From Bacteroidetes bacterium GWF2_40_14 (GTDB taxonomy: Bacteria; Bacteroidota; Bacteroidia; Bacteroidales; UBA932), in NCBI GenBank assembly GCA_001769195.1, contig MEOK01000008.1:1-64000 (forward strand): a stretch of DNA of 64,000 bases, given 5' to 3'. The stretch's first letter is position 1. The number at the start of each line of letters is the position of its first letter. The notes under the pieces were generated by a model. The model had not been told where the DNA came from. It worked only from the letters and a program-made list of their open reading frames with translations, and made no database searches. Below are positions 9,268-17,761 of this stretch, piece by piece. Made by a program: the position numbers and the translations under genes.

Positions 9268-10068
9268 CTAATTCTTTCTTTTATAACGGATTACCTGCTT
9301 AACCGTAGCGATTTTGTCTAAAGGGATTGCTCCTTGGCTCTCGATTTTATAGTAATCTATGTTTTTGAACAGGGTAAGTTCCTGGCTATTACAGAAATAA
9401 TTGTGGGTCTGTATTATTTTGTCGTAAGAATATTCCGGTTTCATTTTGAGAGTTATTTTCGATGAATTGCCAGACCAAGTGCCGGTGAAAGATGACCTTA
9501 TATCGCCCAATGCAACATCGCCTGAAATTCTGGTGGGGGATAGAAATTTCAGATTATTAACGGCTTGGTCCTGAGACCACCTGTTGTCCCTTATCGGATA
9601 TTCGACACCTTTCTTCAAAGTAGTCATCGGTGCCTTTAAGTCTATTTTGATATTAACTATATTGTTGTCTGTTGTAGTGAAAGTAAACTCTGTGTTAATA
9701 ATTCCGGTTTTAATAATGTTCCAGTTTATTGAAGATTCATATATTTTATATTTGTAAGCCAGCTTTGCAGGTGACCCTGAGAAAAGCAGATATATTTCCG
9801 GAGTTAAACGAAAAGTCGGGTTCATATATGTTGACATATGATTGTCGCTGCAATCCTGTTCTACACCGTTAACCGTAACAGTTCCCGTCCAGGGCTTGTA
9901 ATAAAAATCTAAAAAGGTAACATCGGCATTTGTTGTAACCAGACACTCACCTTTGTCTATTTCCCACTCCCCCCGTAGCTTGTCTAGCAGTAATGCCTCC
10001 TTTATACATCCGGTTAAAAAAAGAGTGGCTAATGTGATCGAAACTAAAATTATTCTGTCTGTCTTCAT
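9268..10068 (-). CDS. Hypothetical lipoprotein
   Basis: 266 residues. An N-terminal signal with lipobox LFLTGC (Cys about residue 21) predicts an outer-membrane or periplasmic lipoprotein. The stretch LDKLRGEWEIDKGE resembles the opening of lipocalin-like domains seen in Bacteroidota, and the rest alternates short beta strands. I do not recognise a specific family. It is convergent with the epimerase gene (31 bases apart) and divergent from the aminopeptidase gene. Confidence 0.72.
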   Translation of the reverse strand: MKTDRIILVSITLATLFLTGCIKEALLLDKLRGEWEIDKGECLVTTNADVTFLDFYYKPWTGTVTVNGVEQDCSDNHMSTYMNPTFRLTPEIYLLFSGSPAKLAYKYKIYESSINWNIIKTGIINTEFTFTTTDNNIVNIKIDLKAPMTTLKKGVEYPIRDNRWSQDQAVNNLKFLSPTRISGDVALGDIRSSFTGTWSGNSSKITLKMKPEYSYDKIIQTHNYFCNSQELTLFKNIDYYKIESQGAIPLDKIATVKQVIRYKRKN

Positions 10069-10155
10069 ATATACTTTTGAGTGATACTACACTATAGATG
10101 AAAAAAGGTGTCATTTCGTTGCAAACGAACAAATAAAGTAATTAACTTTACAAAT

Positions 10156-11184
10156 ATGAAGCTCGGCATTATTTTAGTTTTATCGGCAATTCTGTTGATT
10201 GCTCTGTTTGGATGCGCTAATGTGTGCTATCTTTCGCAGGCTGCAGTGGGTCACTTCCGTGTAATGGGAGCGAGGGTTCCTATAGAAAAGATACTCACTA
10301 AAAAAATGCTGGACAGTACATCACGTGAGAAGTTGAGATTGGTTCTGGATGTGCGGGAGTTTGCCTCAAAGGAACTTGGGCTGCCTGCCAACAAGAGTTA
10401 TACTGTCTATTCTGAAATTAAGGGAGAATATCTTGGCTGGAACGTATATTGTGCACCCGAGTTTTCCGTGGAACCAAAAACGTGGTGCTTTCCTGTAGCG
10501 GGATGTGTTGTTTACAGGGGCTATTTTTCACAAAAGGCAGCCCGCCGCTTTGCTTTAAAAATGGAGAAAGAGGGTTTTGATGTATATGTCTCCCCAATAG
10601 GCGCTTATTCTACATTGGGTTGGTACAACGACCCTGTGTTGAGCACTCATTTGCAAAGGGGCCCTATAAGCCTTGCCGGTCTAATTATTCATGAACTGGC
10701 TCATCAGCAGCTGTATGTAAAGGGTGATTCACAATTCAACGAGGGCTTTGCGGTTTGTGTGGAGCGGGCCGGGGTTTTGCGTTGGCTCAGAGAGTCGACA
10801 TTGCTTAGTACATCTACCTTGTTCAATTTGTCGGACAGGGACTCTCTCATTAGAGAGGCATTAAAAATGTGGGAAGAACAAGATCTGTATAACTCAAAAA
10901 TGCTTGCTGCCCGCTCCCGGTTGAAGGTGATTTATTCTGATTATAAGTCAGATATACAGAAGATGAGACAAAAAAAGGATTCCTTGCTCAAGTCTCTGGA
11001 GAAGGAATTTTTTAGTCGAAATAATGAAAAAGGGAATAAAATAAGGCTGAACAACGCTTTTTTTGTGCCAGTCAGCACATATTACGAAACTGTACCTAAA
11101 TTCCGGGAGATGCTGGACAGTGTGGGTGGTAACTTTCCGGAATTCTACAAAAAAGCAGAGGAAACATTCATTAAAAATCTATAA
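10156..11184 (+). CDS. Putative zinc aminopeptidase lipoprotein (PF10023-like)
   Basis: 342 residues from the ATG at 10156; a start at 10108 would put 16 non-signal residues before the lipoprotein signal LIALFGC. The zincin motif HELAHQ lies near residue 180 and NEGFA, a likely third metal ligand, follows about 15 residues later. The layout (YLSQAAVGH near the N terminus, LGWYNDP, HELAHQ) matches the 'putative aminopeptidase' family PF10023. A -7-like TAACTTTA box (10143-10150) sits only a few bases before the ATG, so the transcript leader would be very short. The next gene begins two bases after its stop. Confidence 0.82.
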   Translation: MKLGIILVLSAILLIALFGCANVCYLSQAAVGHFRVMGARVPIEKILTKKMLDSTSREKLRLVLDVREFASKELGLPANKSYTVYSEIKGEYLGWNVYCAPEFSVEPKTWCFPVAGCVVYRGYFSQKAARRFALKMEKEGFDVYVSPIGAYSTLGWYNDPVLSTHLQRGPISLAGLIIHELAHQQLYVKGDSQFNEGFAVCVERAGVLRWLRESTLLSTSTLFNLSDRDSLIREALKMWEEQDLYNSKMLAARSRLKVIYSDYKSDIQKMRQKKDSLLKSLEKEFFSRNNEKGNKIRLNNAFFVPVSTYYETVPKFREMLDSVGGNFPEFYKKAEETFIKNL

Positions 11185-11186
11185 TT

Positions 11187-11846
11187 ATGAAACAGTTATT
11201 ATTCATTTTGACTTTCAGCTTGTTGTTTGTGACAGGTTTTGCGCAAAACAAGAATATCTTCATATTCCATTATGTCTTTCAGAACTTCAAACCGGGTGTA
11301 GTTTACATGAAAAGTGGAATCATAGACAAGTATATGCTCAATTATAATTCGATAACAGAGGAGATGTTGTTCGATGAGAAAAACCAGATACTGGCAATAG
11401 GGAAAACAGAGATAGGACTTATAGATTCTGTGGTTATAGAGGGAAGGAAATTTGTCGTTCTTAATGATAAGTTTGTTGAGTTATTATACCATGCAAACAA
11501 CTGTGAACTGTTTGCTTCGTATACATGCAGTGTAATACCTCCGGGGAAACCGTCGGCATATGGAGGGGTATCTCATACATCGGCGTCAATATCCCTGTCT
11601 GCTATGAACTTTGGGGGGTTGTTATATAACCTGGAACTGCCTGACGGATATACTACCAAACCAAGGACACACTATCTGATAAAGAAAAATGGAGAGTTGC
11701 ACAAGTTTCTGAGCATGCAGCAAATAAAGAATTTCTACAATAAAAGAAAGAGTTTATTCAATGAATTCGTCAGAGAAAACAAATTAAAATACGAAGATCG
11801 GAACGACATCGCTAAACTGATTGAATTCATGGATACAGCAAATTGA
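11187..11846 (+). CDS. Hypothetical secreted protein
   Basis: 219 residues with an N-terminal signal peptide (LLFILTFSLLFVTGFAQ). The mature part has mixed alpha/beta character with a charged helical C terminus (about residues 165-219). I recognise no family. Separated from the aminopeptidase stop by two bases, it is almost certainly co-transcribed with it. Similar small secreted proteins are common in Bacteroidota, but nothing here fixes a role. Confidence 0.7.
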   Translation: MKQLLFILTFSLLFVTGFAQNKNIFIFHYVFQNFKPGVVYMKSGIIDKYMLNYNSITEEMLFDEKNQILAIGKTEIGLIDSVVIEGRKFVVLNDKFVELLYHANNCELFASYTCSVIPPGKPSAYGGVSHTSASISLSAMNFGGLLYNLELPDGYTTKPRTHYLIKKNGELHKFLSMQQIKNFYNKRKSLFNEFVRENKLKYEDRNDIAKLIEFMDTAN

Positions 11847-11870
11847 CATTTTTAAAAATGATGCAACTTA

Positions 11871-11901
11871 TTTGAGGGTTTTTACGTCTAAATTATATTG
11901 A
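11871..11901 (+). promoter_or_regulatory. Candidate promoter of the GIN-domain gene
   Basis: TTTG at 11871-11874 is followed, after a 19-base spacer, by TATATTGA (11894-11901), a partial match to the Bacteroidetes -7 box TAnnTTTG. The ATG of the downstream gene is at 11930. Spacing fits; the -7 match is 6 of 8. Confidence 0.4.
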
Positions 11902-11929
11902 CTAAATTATTTTTATTAATAAAATTCCT

Positions 11930-12652
11930 ATGAAAAAACAGATTTTCTTTTTTGCTGCATTATTATCTATAGCAGTATCATCATGCTCATATGTGGGCTT
12001 CGTCTCTGTTCATCCTTCCGGCGATTACATAGCCAAGAAAATTAATATTGGTGCCTTCGATAATGTTTCTGTATCCAGTGGGTTTGAGCTTATTCTCACT
12101 CAGGACTCAGTTTCAAGCCTAAGCATTGAGACCTATGAAAATCTCCAGAATTATATTATTGTGGAGGTTGAAGGGAAAACTCTTGAAATTTACAGAGAAA
12201 ACGGTGTGAATTTTTCAGGCAGGCCCGACGTTAAAATTTACCTTTCATGCAAGAATCTTAACAGAATATCTTCGAGTGGGGGTGGACGAGTAAATCTCGA
12301 AAACGGCTGGAATGCAGATGAATTGGACATTAGCCTGAGTGGTGGAGGCAAAGTATTTGGTAAGGTACAACTTGGTTCTCTTGACTTGAGCATGTCGGGA
12401 GGATCACGCTCTGACATAGAGGGTATTGCTGAATACTTGTCAATCAGTTCATCGGGTGGCAGTGACCACAAACACTTTGCTCTTGAGTCAAGAAAGTGCC
12501 GCGCCGACATGTCTGGAGGAGCCTCAGCTGAGCTCAATGTTAGCGAAAGTCTTGAAGTTGATGGATCGGGAGGAACAAGGGTGCGCTACAAGGGCAATCC
12601 AAAGCTGGAGCTAAGGCTGACCGGCGGTTCCAGTGTCAATAAAGCCGACTGA
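11930..12652 (+). CDS. Putative auto-transporter adhesin head GIN domain lipoprotein (DUF2807)
   Basis: 240 residues with a lipobox ending in SSC near residue 19. The mature protein opens with the DUF2807 signature (INIGAFDNVSVSSGFELILTQ) and then shows repeated short strands with SGGG/SGGS turns (for example SSGGGRVNL, SGGGKVFG, MSGGSRSD), as expected for a right-handed parallel beta helix. Members are widespread in Bacteroidota as surface or periplasmic proteins of unknown function. It is monocistronic here, with 211 bases to the next gene. Confidence 0.87.
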   Translation: MKKQIFFFAALLSIAVSSCSYVGFVSVHPSGDYIAKKINIGAFDNVSVSSGFELILTQDSVSSLSIETYENLQNYIIVEVEGKTLEIYRENGVNFSGRPDVKIYLSCKNLNRISSSGGGRVNLENGWNADELDISLSGGGKVFGKVQLGSLDLSMSGGSRSDIEGIAEYLSISSSGGSDHKHFALESRKCRADMSGGASAELNVSESLEVDGSGGTRVRYKGNPKLELRLTGGSSVNKAD

Positions 12653-12863
12653 AGTAACGGGTAATGATACGGAAACTCTTCATGTTCTCATTAAGAGGAT
12701 TCTGGACATTTTCGCAAATAACAATAAACTAGCAAAATAAGTACCTCTTTTTGTTATAATCCAAATTTTATATATAAAAATGGGATTATAAATTCTGGTG
12801 CCATTGTATTTTTACCAGTGGATTTTCTTCATATCTTTAGTGAGAAATTTCAAATGACAGACT
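12653..12863 (+). promoter_or_regulatory. Intergenic region upstream of the 5-oxoproline/hpd cluster
   Basis: This 211-base AT-rich gap holds the likely start of the long downstream transcript. TATCTTTA at 12832-12839 is a 7-of-8 match to the -7 box, 24 bases before the transporter ATG; no convincing TTTG box lies at the right distance. I see no strong terminator for the GIN-domain gene and no recognisable riboswitch. Confidence 0.35.
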
Positions 12864-14084
12864 ATGAAAAAACCGCTTCGTTTCAAATTTGGGCCGGGTG
12901 CGCTGGTCACAGCAGCATTTATAGGCCCCGGAACTATAACAACATGCTCACTGGCAGGTGCCAAGTTCGGCTATGCACTTCTCTGGGGCATGGTTTTTTC
13001 AATTATAGCAACAATCGTTTTGCAGGAGATGTCGGCGCGTCTTGGCATAATCACACGACAGGGTCTGGGAGAGGCCCTGAGGAAACATTTTTCGAATCCG
13101 GTAGTTAAGGTTGTTACTGCGATACTGGTTATTTCTGCAATCGCAATCGGAAATGCGGCTTTCGAAACCGGTAATCTGCTTGGTGCTTCACTCGGAATGC
13201 AATCGCTCGTATCTGCAAATGATATCAATATTGGCGTATGGGCAATTATCATAGGTGTAATAACCTTCATTGTTCTATATTTAGGAAGTTATAAACTAAT
13301 TGAAAGAGTGTTGATTGGTCTTGTGATTCTTATGAGTCTCACATTCCTTACAACGACACTTGTAATATCTCCACCATGGGCCGACATTCTCAAAGGGATG
13401 TTTGTTCCGGCAATACCAAACGGGTCCCTTCTGGCTTTGGTCGGCCTTATAGGAACCACAGTCGTTCCATACAACCTTTTTCTTCACGCTTCTGCAGTAC
13501 AGGAGAGGTGGAAAAACGCCGGTGATCTGCCCGAAGCTCGTCTTGATATTTCAGTTTCAGTAATCCTTGGAGGACTGATATCTATGGCCATTATCATAAC
13601 ATCTGCAGTTGCTTTTTTCGGAACGGACTTCATTCTCAAAAACGGTTCTGATCTTGGGGTACAGCTGGAACCTGTGCTAGGCAGCTGGGCTAAGTACTTT
13701 ATAGGAGCAGGACTCTTTGCCGCAGGGATATCTTCGGCAATAACTGCCCCTTTGGCTGCTGCTTATGCAACATCTGGAATACTTGGCTGGAAGAGGGACC
13801 TCAAATCATGGAAGTTCAGAGCCGTATGGATACTGATTCTTCTCACTGGTGTCACATTTTCTGTGATAGGGTTCAAACCTATAGAGGCCATAATTTTTGC
13901 ACAGGCTGCCAACGGGATATTATTGCCGGTTATTGCAATCTACCTGCTTTGGGTAGTGAACAGTAAGAAGGTTATGGGAACTAATACCAATTCCTTACTA
14001 TCTAATGCGGTTGGTATACTGGTTGTGCTTGTTGCTCTTGGATTAGGGTTGCGAAGCCTTTTCCATGTTTTTGGAATATTTTGA
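12864..14084 (+). CDS. Nramp-related transporter lacking canonical metal motifs (YcsG-like)
   Basis: 406 residues, about eleven membrane helices. It belongs to the Nramp superfamily, but the helix-1 motif DPGN is replaced by GPGT (residues 21-24, FIGPGTITT) and the helix-6 MPH motif by LFLHAS (within PYNLFLHASAVQERW). The residues that bind Mn/Fe in true Nramp proteins are therefore absent. In Bacillus subtilis, the Nramp-like ycsG lies beside ycsF (pxpA) and kipI/kipA (pxpB/pxpC), the same partners as here. I infer a role tied to 5-oxoproline metabolism, possibly uptake of the substrate or of an ion it needs; this is unproven. Confidence 0.85.
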   Translation: MKKPLRFKFGPGALVTAAFIGPGTITTCSLAGAKFGYALLWGMVFSIIATIVLQEMSARLGIITRQGLGEALRKHFSNPVVKVVTAILVISAIAIGNAAFETGNLLGASLGMQSLVSANDINIGVWAIIIGVITFIVLYLGSYKLIERVLIGLVILMSLTFLTTTLVISPPWADILKGMFVPAIPNGSLLALVGLIGTTVVPYNLFLHASAVQERWKNAGDLPEARLDISVSVILGGLISMAIIITSAVAFFGTDFILKNGSDLGVQLEPVLGSWAKYFIGAGLFAAGISSAITAPLAAAYATSGILGWKRDLKSWKFRAVWILILLTGVTFSVIGFKPIEAIIFAQAANGILLPVIAIYLLWVVNSKKVMGTNTNSLLSNAVGILVVLVALGLGLRSLFHVFGIF

Positions 14085-14103
14085 CAATCTGATATTTAGC
14101 AAT

Positions 14104-14820
14104 ATGAAAATTGACATAAACTGCGATATGGGCGAAAGTTATGGCGACATCATCGTTGGCAACGATGAGGCTATAATGCCATATATCACCTCAGCAAACA
14201 TAGCCTGCGGGTTTCATGGAGGGGACCCCCTTACTATTGAAAAAACAATCCTGCTTGCATTGAAACATGGTGTTGCTATTGGCGCACACCCCGGTTATCA
14301 TGATCTTAAGGGTTTTGGTCGTCAGCCAATGACCCTGACTCCCGGGGAGCTGAGGACGTCCATTCTTTATCAGGTAGGAGCGTTAAAAAGCATGACCATC
14401 GCCCTGGGAGGCAGGCTCAGGCACGTGAAGCCTCACGGGGCTATGTACAACTCAGCTGCGTCTGATTTTGATATGGCGATGGTTATAGCCAAAGCAGTCA
14501 GGGATATTGACAGCTCACTTATTCTGGTAGGTTTATCACAGTCGGAATTGATAAATGCCGCAAAAAAGGTTGGTCTGGCATATGCTTCTGAGGTTTTTGC
14601 CGACAGGGCATATAACGACGATGGTTCGTTGGTTTCACGGAACCTTCCCGGGGCGGTTATTCACGATACCAAAGTTTTGATTGACAGGGTTATCAGAATG
14701 GTCAGGGAAAATGTGGTTGAGTCTGTGAGTGGAAAGATTATTCCAATACAGGCCGACACAATATGCATTCATGGCGACAACGAAATGGCAGTGGAATTTG
14801 TGAGGGGCTTTAGGCAATAG
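14104..14820 (+). CDS. pxpA: 5-oxoprolinase subunit A (LamB/YcsF family)
   Basis: 238 residues from the ATG at 14104, where the conserved family start [14 protein letters not shown] begins; an upstream ATG at 14065 overlaps the transporter gene. Family signatures include [27 protein letters not shown] and VKPHGAMYN. PxpA acts with PxpB and PxpC in ATP-dependent opening of 5-oxoproline (pyroglutamate) to glutamate. The C-terminal codons and TAG stop lie inside the start of a heptamer repeat, so the last residues are set by the repeat. Confidence 0.95.
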   Translation: MKIDINCDMGESYGDIIVGNDEAIMPYITSANIACGFHGGDPLTIEKTILLALKHGVAIGAHPGYHDLKGFGRQPMTLTPGELRTSILYQVGALKSMTIALGGRLRHVKPHGAMYNSAASDFDMAMVIAKAVRDIDSSLILVGLSQSELINAAKKVGLAYASEVFADRAYNDDGSLVSRNLPGAVIHDTKVLIDRVIRMVRENVVESVSGKIIPIQADTICIHGDNEMAVEFVRGFRQ

Positions 14821-14896
14821 GCAATGGGCATTAGGCAATGGGCATTAGGCAATGGGCAATAGGCAATAGGCAATAGGCATTAGGCATTAGGCAATA
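14813..14896 (+). repeat. Twelve-copy 7-bp tandem repeat between pxpA and pxpB
   Basis: The segment divides exactly into 12 heptamers of three kinds: GGCAATA, GGCAATG and GGCATTA (consensus GGCAWTR). It begins within the last codons of pxpA, contains the pxpA stop (14818-14820), and ends two bases before the pxpB ATG at 14899. Because 7 is not a multiple of 3, gain or loss of a unit would shift any reading through it and would change the pxpA-pxpB spacing. There are no palindromic units or spacers, so it is not a CRISPR array. Confidence 0.95.
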
Positions 14897-14898
14897 GT

Positions 14899-15624
14899 AT
14901 GGGTATTATGAAGCTGGGATATTTATGGGCGGGAGATTCCGCAATAATCATAAAGGCAGGGGACGAGATTTCGGTTGAGATTAACCGGACCATCGCTGCA
15001 TTGCTTGCAACAATTGAGAAGGAAAATATTGCAGGAATAACCGACTTTATTCCCTCTTACAATGAACTGATGATTTGCTACGATTCCACAATTATAAGTT
15101 TTGACAAACTAAAGGATGCAATAATCACTCTGGAAGCAAAGATTGATATAACTGCCATGACCAAATCGGCAACCATTTTAGTTCCTGTTATATATGGTGG
15201 CGAGTATGGTCCGGATCTTCAAGATGTAGCAAAACATAACAATCTGTCGCCAGAAGATGTGATAAGAATCCACTCTTCGACAGAATATCTGGTTTATATG
15301 CTAGGGTTCACTCCCGGTTTTTGTTATCTGGGCGGAATGGACCAACGAATTGCAATGCCCCGCAAACAGACTCCCCGTTTGAAAATACCCGAGGGAGCAG
15401 TCGGTATTGCCGACCAGCAGACTGGAATTTATCCGATAGAGAGCCCCGGAGGGTGGCAGCTGATAGGTCGGACCCCTCTAAAACTATTCGATGCACATAG
15501 AAAACCGGAATTTCTGTTCAAAATGGGTGACATTCTTAGATTTACGCCTGTAACAAAGGAAGAGTTTCAGAGAATAAAGGCGAAGGAGGAAGATGGGCGT
15601 CAGGGGAAAAATATTGGCTACTAA
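14899..15624 (+). CDS. pxpB: 5-oxoprolinase subunit B (KipI family)
   Basis: 241 residues; the start may be the ATG at 14899 or 14908. KipI/PxpB (carboxyltransferase domain, subdomain C/D) features are clear: the VPVIYGGEYGPDL segment, YMLGFTPGFCYLGG and TPRLKIPEGAVGIA, then IYPIESPGGWQLIGRTP. It pairs with PxpC to form the part of 5-oxoprolinase related to allophanate hydrolase subunits. In other genomes pxpB and pxpC are usually adjacent or fused; here they are separated by a two-gene AT-rich cassette of about 2.1 kb. Confidence 0.95.
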   Translation: MGIMKLGYLWAGDSAIIIKAGDEISVEINRTIAALLATIEKENIAGITDFIPSYNELMICYDSTIISFDKLKDAIITLEAKIDITAMTKSATILVPVIYGGEYGPDLQDVAKHNNLSPEDVIRIHSSTEYLVYMLGFTPGFCYLGGMDQRIAMPRKQTPRLKIPEGAVGIADQQTGIYPIESPGGWQLIGRTPLKLFDAHRKPEFLFKMGDILRFTPVTKEEFQRIKAKEEDGRQGKNIGY

Positions 15625-15693
15625 AAAAAATATTCAGAAAAACACCTAAGATGTGATATTATCACTACATTTACACAATAAAACAACAATATA

Positions 15694-17064
15694 ATGTTAA
15701 TTAGATTCACAATTGAGAATTTTCTGTCATTTAGAGAAAAACAAGTCTTTTCAATGATACCAGGAAAAGGCTCTCTTAAATCACATCATAAATCGACGCC
15801 AATAAAAGGAGTAACTGCCTTAAAAGCAGGTGTTATCTTTGGAGCAAATGCTTCGGGAAAATCTAATTTGATAAAGGCAATAGATTTTGGGAGAGAGATA
15901 GTTTTGAAAGGAACAAAGCCCGAACAGCCAATATCTACAAATTTTTACAAACTAGATAAAAGGTTTCTAAATAAACCGACATATGTAGAGTATGAAATCC
16001 AGAGTAAAAGAAAGAATTATGCTTATGGGTTCATCTTAAATTCTAAAGAAATTATTGACGAATGGCTTTTTGAAATAAACAAATCAGGAGAAACAAAAAT
16101 ATTTGAAAGGAAGAGTACTAATGTTTACGACTTAGATTTTCTTTTTAAGAAAAATAAAACTAATAATGAAAAACAATTTTTAGAATTTACAGCAAAAGGC
16201 ACACCCAGAAATCAGCTATTAATTACACAAATAAGAAATACGAATGTCACCGACAATGTGACCGATATTTCAGACATTTTAAATGTAATTGATTGGTTTC
16301 AGAATTCCTTAACTGTTATATATCCGGGAACCAAAAATATAAGTAAAAAATTTGAGTTGCACAAAGACACAAATCTTCAACAAGTGTTCAAAGAAATGCT
16401 TGATTATTTTGACACTGGAATTGATGGAATTGAATTTAAAGAGGTTGATTTTGAGAAAATGGATATACCATCTGAAGTTAAAGAGGATATTAAAAACGAT
16501 TTATTCAGCGAGAAATCTGAAAAAACAAGTGCTTTTCTATCAAATCCCCAAGATGATAAATATTATGTCATTTCTAAAAGTGACAATACTACTGTTCAGG
16601 CTAAACTACTTAAAACCAAACACAAGATTGTTGGAGGAGGTTACGAGCTCTTCGATTTGAAAGATGAATCCGATGGCACAAGAAGAATTATGGATTTAAT
16701 ACCATTGGTAATAGATTATTTTAAAGGTGGTAATGTGTTTATTGTTGATGAAATTGAAAGAAGTTTACATCCAAATCTAGTTCTTGATTTTTTTGAATTC
16801 ATACTGGATAAATGCGCCAAAATTAATAGTCAACTGATTGTTTCTAGTCACGAAGCTACCTTATTAACTCAAAAAATACTTAGAAAAGACGAAATATGGT
16901 TTGCTGTTAAGAACGAAGAAGGAGCAACACATCTTCATTCGCTAGAAGATTATAAAGTGCGTTTTGATAAAGAAATAATGAAGGATTATTTAATAGGACG
17001 ATTTAAGGGGATTCCAAAATTAGGTAATAGGAATATGTTATCAGTTTTATCTATTAATGAATAA
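15694..17064 (+). CDS. AAA-family ATPase, RloA/AbiLi-like
   Basis: 456 residues of the SMC/ABC-like ATPase group (AAA_15/AAA_21). It starts MLIRFTIENFLSFREKQVFS, typical of the family, has Walker A GANASGKSN near residue 55, an ABC-signature-like segment DESDGTRRIMDLIPL near residue 330, Walker B VFIVDEIERSLHPNL and the switch histidine in LIVSSHEATLL. Such ATPases pair with a nuclease-like partner in OLD/Gabija/PARIS/AbiL-type defence. Its partner here is an RloB protein starting three bases after its stop. Family is sure; antiphage function is inferred. Confidence 0.88.
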   Translation: MLIRFTIENFLSFREKQVFSMIPGKGSLKSHHKSTPIKGVTALKAGVIFGANASGKSNLIKAIDFGREIVLKGTKPEQPISTNFYKLDKRFLNKPTYVEYEIQSKRKNYAYGFILNSKEIIDEWLFEINKSGETKIFERKSTNVYDLDFLFKKNKTNNEKQFLEFTAKGTPRNQLLITQIRNTNVTDNVTDISDILNVIDWFQNSLTVIYPGTKNISKKFELHKDTNLQQVFKEMLDYFDTGIDGIEFKEVDFEKMDIPSEVKEDIKNDLFSEKSEKTSAFLSNPQDDKYYVISKSDNTTVQAKLLKTKHKIVGGGYELFDLKDESDGTRRIMDLIPLVIDYFKGGNVFIVDEIERSLHPNLVLDFFEFILDKCAKINSQLIVSSHEATLLTQKILRKDEIWFAVKNEEGATHLHSLEDYKVRFDKEIMKDYLIGRFKGIPKLGNRNMLSVLSINE

Positions 17065-17067
17065 GCT

Positions 17068-17736
17068 ATGCCAAGAGAACCTTTTCCATTAGTTCGTGAA
17101 GGTGGATTCCTAGAAGCTGAAAAAATGTTTGTTTTGTCGTATGAGGGGAAAGTTAGTGAAAAGAAGTATTTTGAAGATTTCAGAAAATCTGAGTTATTTA
17201 ACGATAGTGGTTTAATTGAAATTATTTCTTTAAAAAGACCATCAAATAGAGGTTCTGACCCGATTAGTGTAAAAAAACTTCTTCAAGAAGCCAAGAATGA
17301 ATATCGCTTCAAAGATACAGATGAGTTTAGGTTGATTATTGATAGAGATAATTGGGAAGAAATTCATAATCACAATTTTGACAAACTGGTAGATGATTGT
17401 AAAAAAGAAAATAATTTTTTCCTGGCAATGAGCAACCCTTGTTTTGAAATATGGCTAATCCTTCATCTGAAAGATATCAATGAGTATGATGATGAAGAAA
17501 AGCAAAGAATGATTGTTAACGCGAGAATTAGCAATAGTAAAAATTATATTGATATGGTTCTAAGCGAAATTCAAGGAAGAGGATATAATAAAAGACCAAA
17601 ACCGAGAGTGTTTCTTCCATTGACAAAAACGGCTATTAAGAGAGCAAAAGAACTTGACAGTGAAAATGAAGATTACCCAAAACAATTAGGGACACACATT
17701 TATAAATTGATTGAAAAACTAATTGTTGAAAAATGA
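17068..17736 (+). CDS. RloB-family protein, AbiLii-like putative effector
   Basis: 222 residues. RloB signatures include SYEGKVSEKKYFEDF near the N terminus (acidic residue after a beta strand), LIIDRDNW near residue 90 and the family hallmark SNPCFEIWLILH near residue 120. The acidic motif order suggests a TOPRIM-like nuclease fold. Genes of this type follow RloA-like ATPases in restriction-linked islands and match the second component of AbiL abortive-infection systems. The tight spacing to the ATPase gene (3 bases) supports a two-protein system. The nuclease activity is inferred. Confidence 0.85.
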   Translation: MPREPFPLVREGGFLEAEKMFVLSYEGKVSEKKYFEDFRKSELFNDSGLIEIISLKRPSNRGSDPISVKKLLQEAKNEYRFKDTDEFRLIIDRDNWEEIHNHNFDKLVDDCKKENNFFLAMSNPCFEIWLILHLKDINEYDDEEKQRMIVNARISNSKNYIDMVLSEIQGRGYNKRPKPRVFLPLTKTAIKRAKELDSENEDYPKQLGTHIYKLIEKLIVEK

Positions 17737-17761
17737 AGTCCGAATACTTATCAAGGTTTAT

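Larger units (their letters stand above)
15625..17761 (+). other. AT-rich two-gene cassette inserted between pxpB and pxpC
   Basis: Between the pxpB stop and the pxpC ATG lies a block markedly richer in A and T than both sides, with codon choice to match (many AAA, AAT, ATT, GAT). It carries only an ATPase gene and an RloB-like gene. A -7-like box TACATTTA (15666-15673) 20 bases before the ATPase ATG could give it its own promoter. No transposase, integrase, target duplication or terminal repeats are visible. I infer horizontal acquisition of a defence module inside a metabolic operon. Confidence 0.65.

Noticed and set aside
14813-14896. Repeat array considered as a CRISPR or a set of direct operator sites.
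   Set aside because: Units are only 7 bases with no spacers and no cas genes; unit variants are interleaved as in simple tandem expansion.
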